Assembly: GCA_015229045.1 (NCBI GenBank)
Contig: JADGCJ010000205.1
Coordinates: 1 to 5,321 of the forward strand
DNA: 5,321 nt
Direction: 5' to 3'
From: Magnetococcales bacterium
GTDB lineage: Bacteria; Pseudomonadota; Magnetococcia; Magnetococcales; DC0425bin3
Shown here: positions 5,106-5,321 of the stretch, piece by piece
Numbering within the stretch: the stretch's first letter is position 1
How the letters are laid out: each line of letters opens with the position of its first letter
Notes under the pieces: generated by a model
Seen by the model: the letters and a program-made list of their open reading frames with translations, nothing else
Told to the model about the DNA's origin: nothing
The model's database searches: none
Translations under genes and position numbers: made by a program

Positions 5106-5321
5106 GAGCAGGAGGATCGCGATCAAAGCTGTCCAAATTTGGATGCGCAGAGCGTTTTCCGAGGTTCCGACGAAGGTTTTGACCTTGAGGTTCTGCTTGA
5201 GGGTCTTGAAAAAGACCTCGATTTCCCAACGCTCTTTGTAGATCGCGGAGATGGTGGTGGAGCCGAATTCCAGGTGATTGGTCAAAAGGACGATCTCCCG
5301 GTTGTGTTCTTCGTCCTGGAC
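4917..5321 (-). pseudogene. IS4-family transposase, C-terminal catalytic part, probably truncated
   Basis: The frame enters from the right edge (first residues VQDEEHNREIVLLTNHLEFG) and is open to a stop at 4917. It contains the IS4-family Y(2)R(3)E(6)K signature in AIYKERWEIEVFFKTLKQNL: Tyr codon 5240-5238, Arg 5231-5229, the catalytic Glu 5219-5217 and Lys 5198-5196. The family-typical block VKTFVGTSENALRIQIWTAL follows, then IAILLL. In relatives this is normally followed by a lysine/leucine-rich segment and an SLSNLxALLR-like region. Here, from about 5105, the residues (VTVHGGCTTKPSA...) no longer resemble the family in any of the three - strand frames I checked. The simplest reading is that the element was truncated or rearranged at about 5105 and the rest of the frame is fused non-IS sequence. 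The N-terminal half and the first two catalytic Asp lie outside the window. Confidence 0.75.
5106..5321 (-). mobile_element. IS4-family insertion sequence remnant, right part outside the window
   Basis: This is the portion over which the reading frame matches the IS4 transposase pattern. I could not identify a terminal inverted repeat or target duplication between 4804 and 5105, which fits loss of this end of the element. The IS sits upstream of the PIN-like/UPF0158 operon and in the same orientation, so it could influence that operon's transcription. Confidence 0.6.

Overview
The window looks like accessory DNA from a bacterium, most likely a proteobacterium. The basis is moderate GC with an AT-rich spacer, Shine-Dalgarno-led genes, a UPF0158-family protein and an IS4-family transposase of a type common in Proteobacteria. 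I cannot name the species. There is no rRNA, convincing tRNA or CRISPR array.

Layout: (1) Positions 1-2850, + strand, hold the 3' part of one large gene that runs off the left edge. It encodes a HerA/FtsK-type P-loop ATPase with an embedded PD-(D/E)XK nuclease-like domain. This architecture is typical of large motor proteins in phage-defence loci (DptH-like or related); the exact system cannot be settled without the neighbouring genes. (2) Positions 2851-3544 are an approximately 690-nt non-coding spacer between convergent genes. It starts AT-rich, with a good sigma70-like promoter (TTGATA-N17-TAAAAT) about 165 nt before a strong intrinsic terminator, a layout that could encode a small RNA. 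Further on lie a cluster of five related GGACCAGA-core repeats, three of which can form two mutually exclusive hairpins, a consensus DnaA box (TTATACACA) and a 25-nt pyrimidine tract. (3) Positions 3545-4803, - strand, hold a two-gene operon. A PIN/NYN-like RNase-fold protein comes first, followed by a UPF0158 protein. The PIN gene appears to have a -1 frameshift near its 3' end: the annotated frame turns implausible while the neighbouring frame continues a winged-helix wing and an acidic tail. (4) Positions 4804-5105 are a leader and spacer with no convincing gene. (5) Positions 5106-5321, - strand, hold the C-terminal catalytic part of an IS4-family transposase with an intact Y(2)R(3)E(6)K signature. 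It runs off the right edge, and resemblance to the family stops abruptly at about 5105, so the element is probably truncated.

How it fits together (inference): the left gene is probably the last gene of a defence operon and is closed by the terminator at 3048-3073. The right half is a separate operon, transcribed toward it and flanked by an IS remnant. The repeat-rich spacer marks the boundary and is the least explained part of the window.
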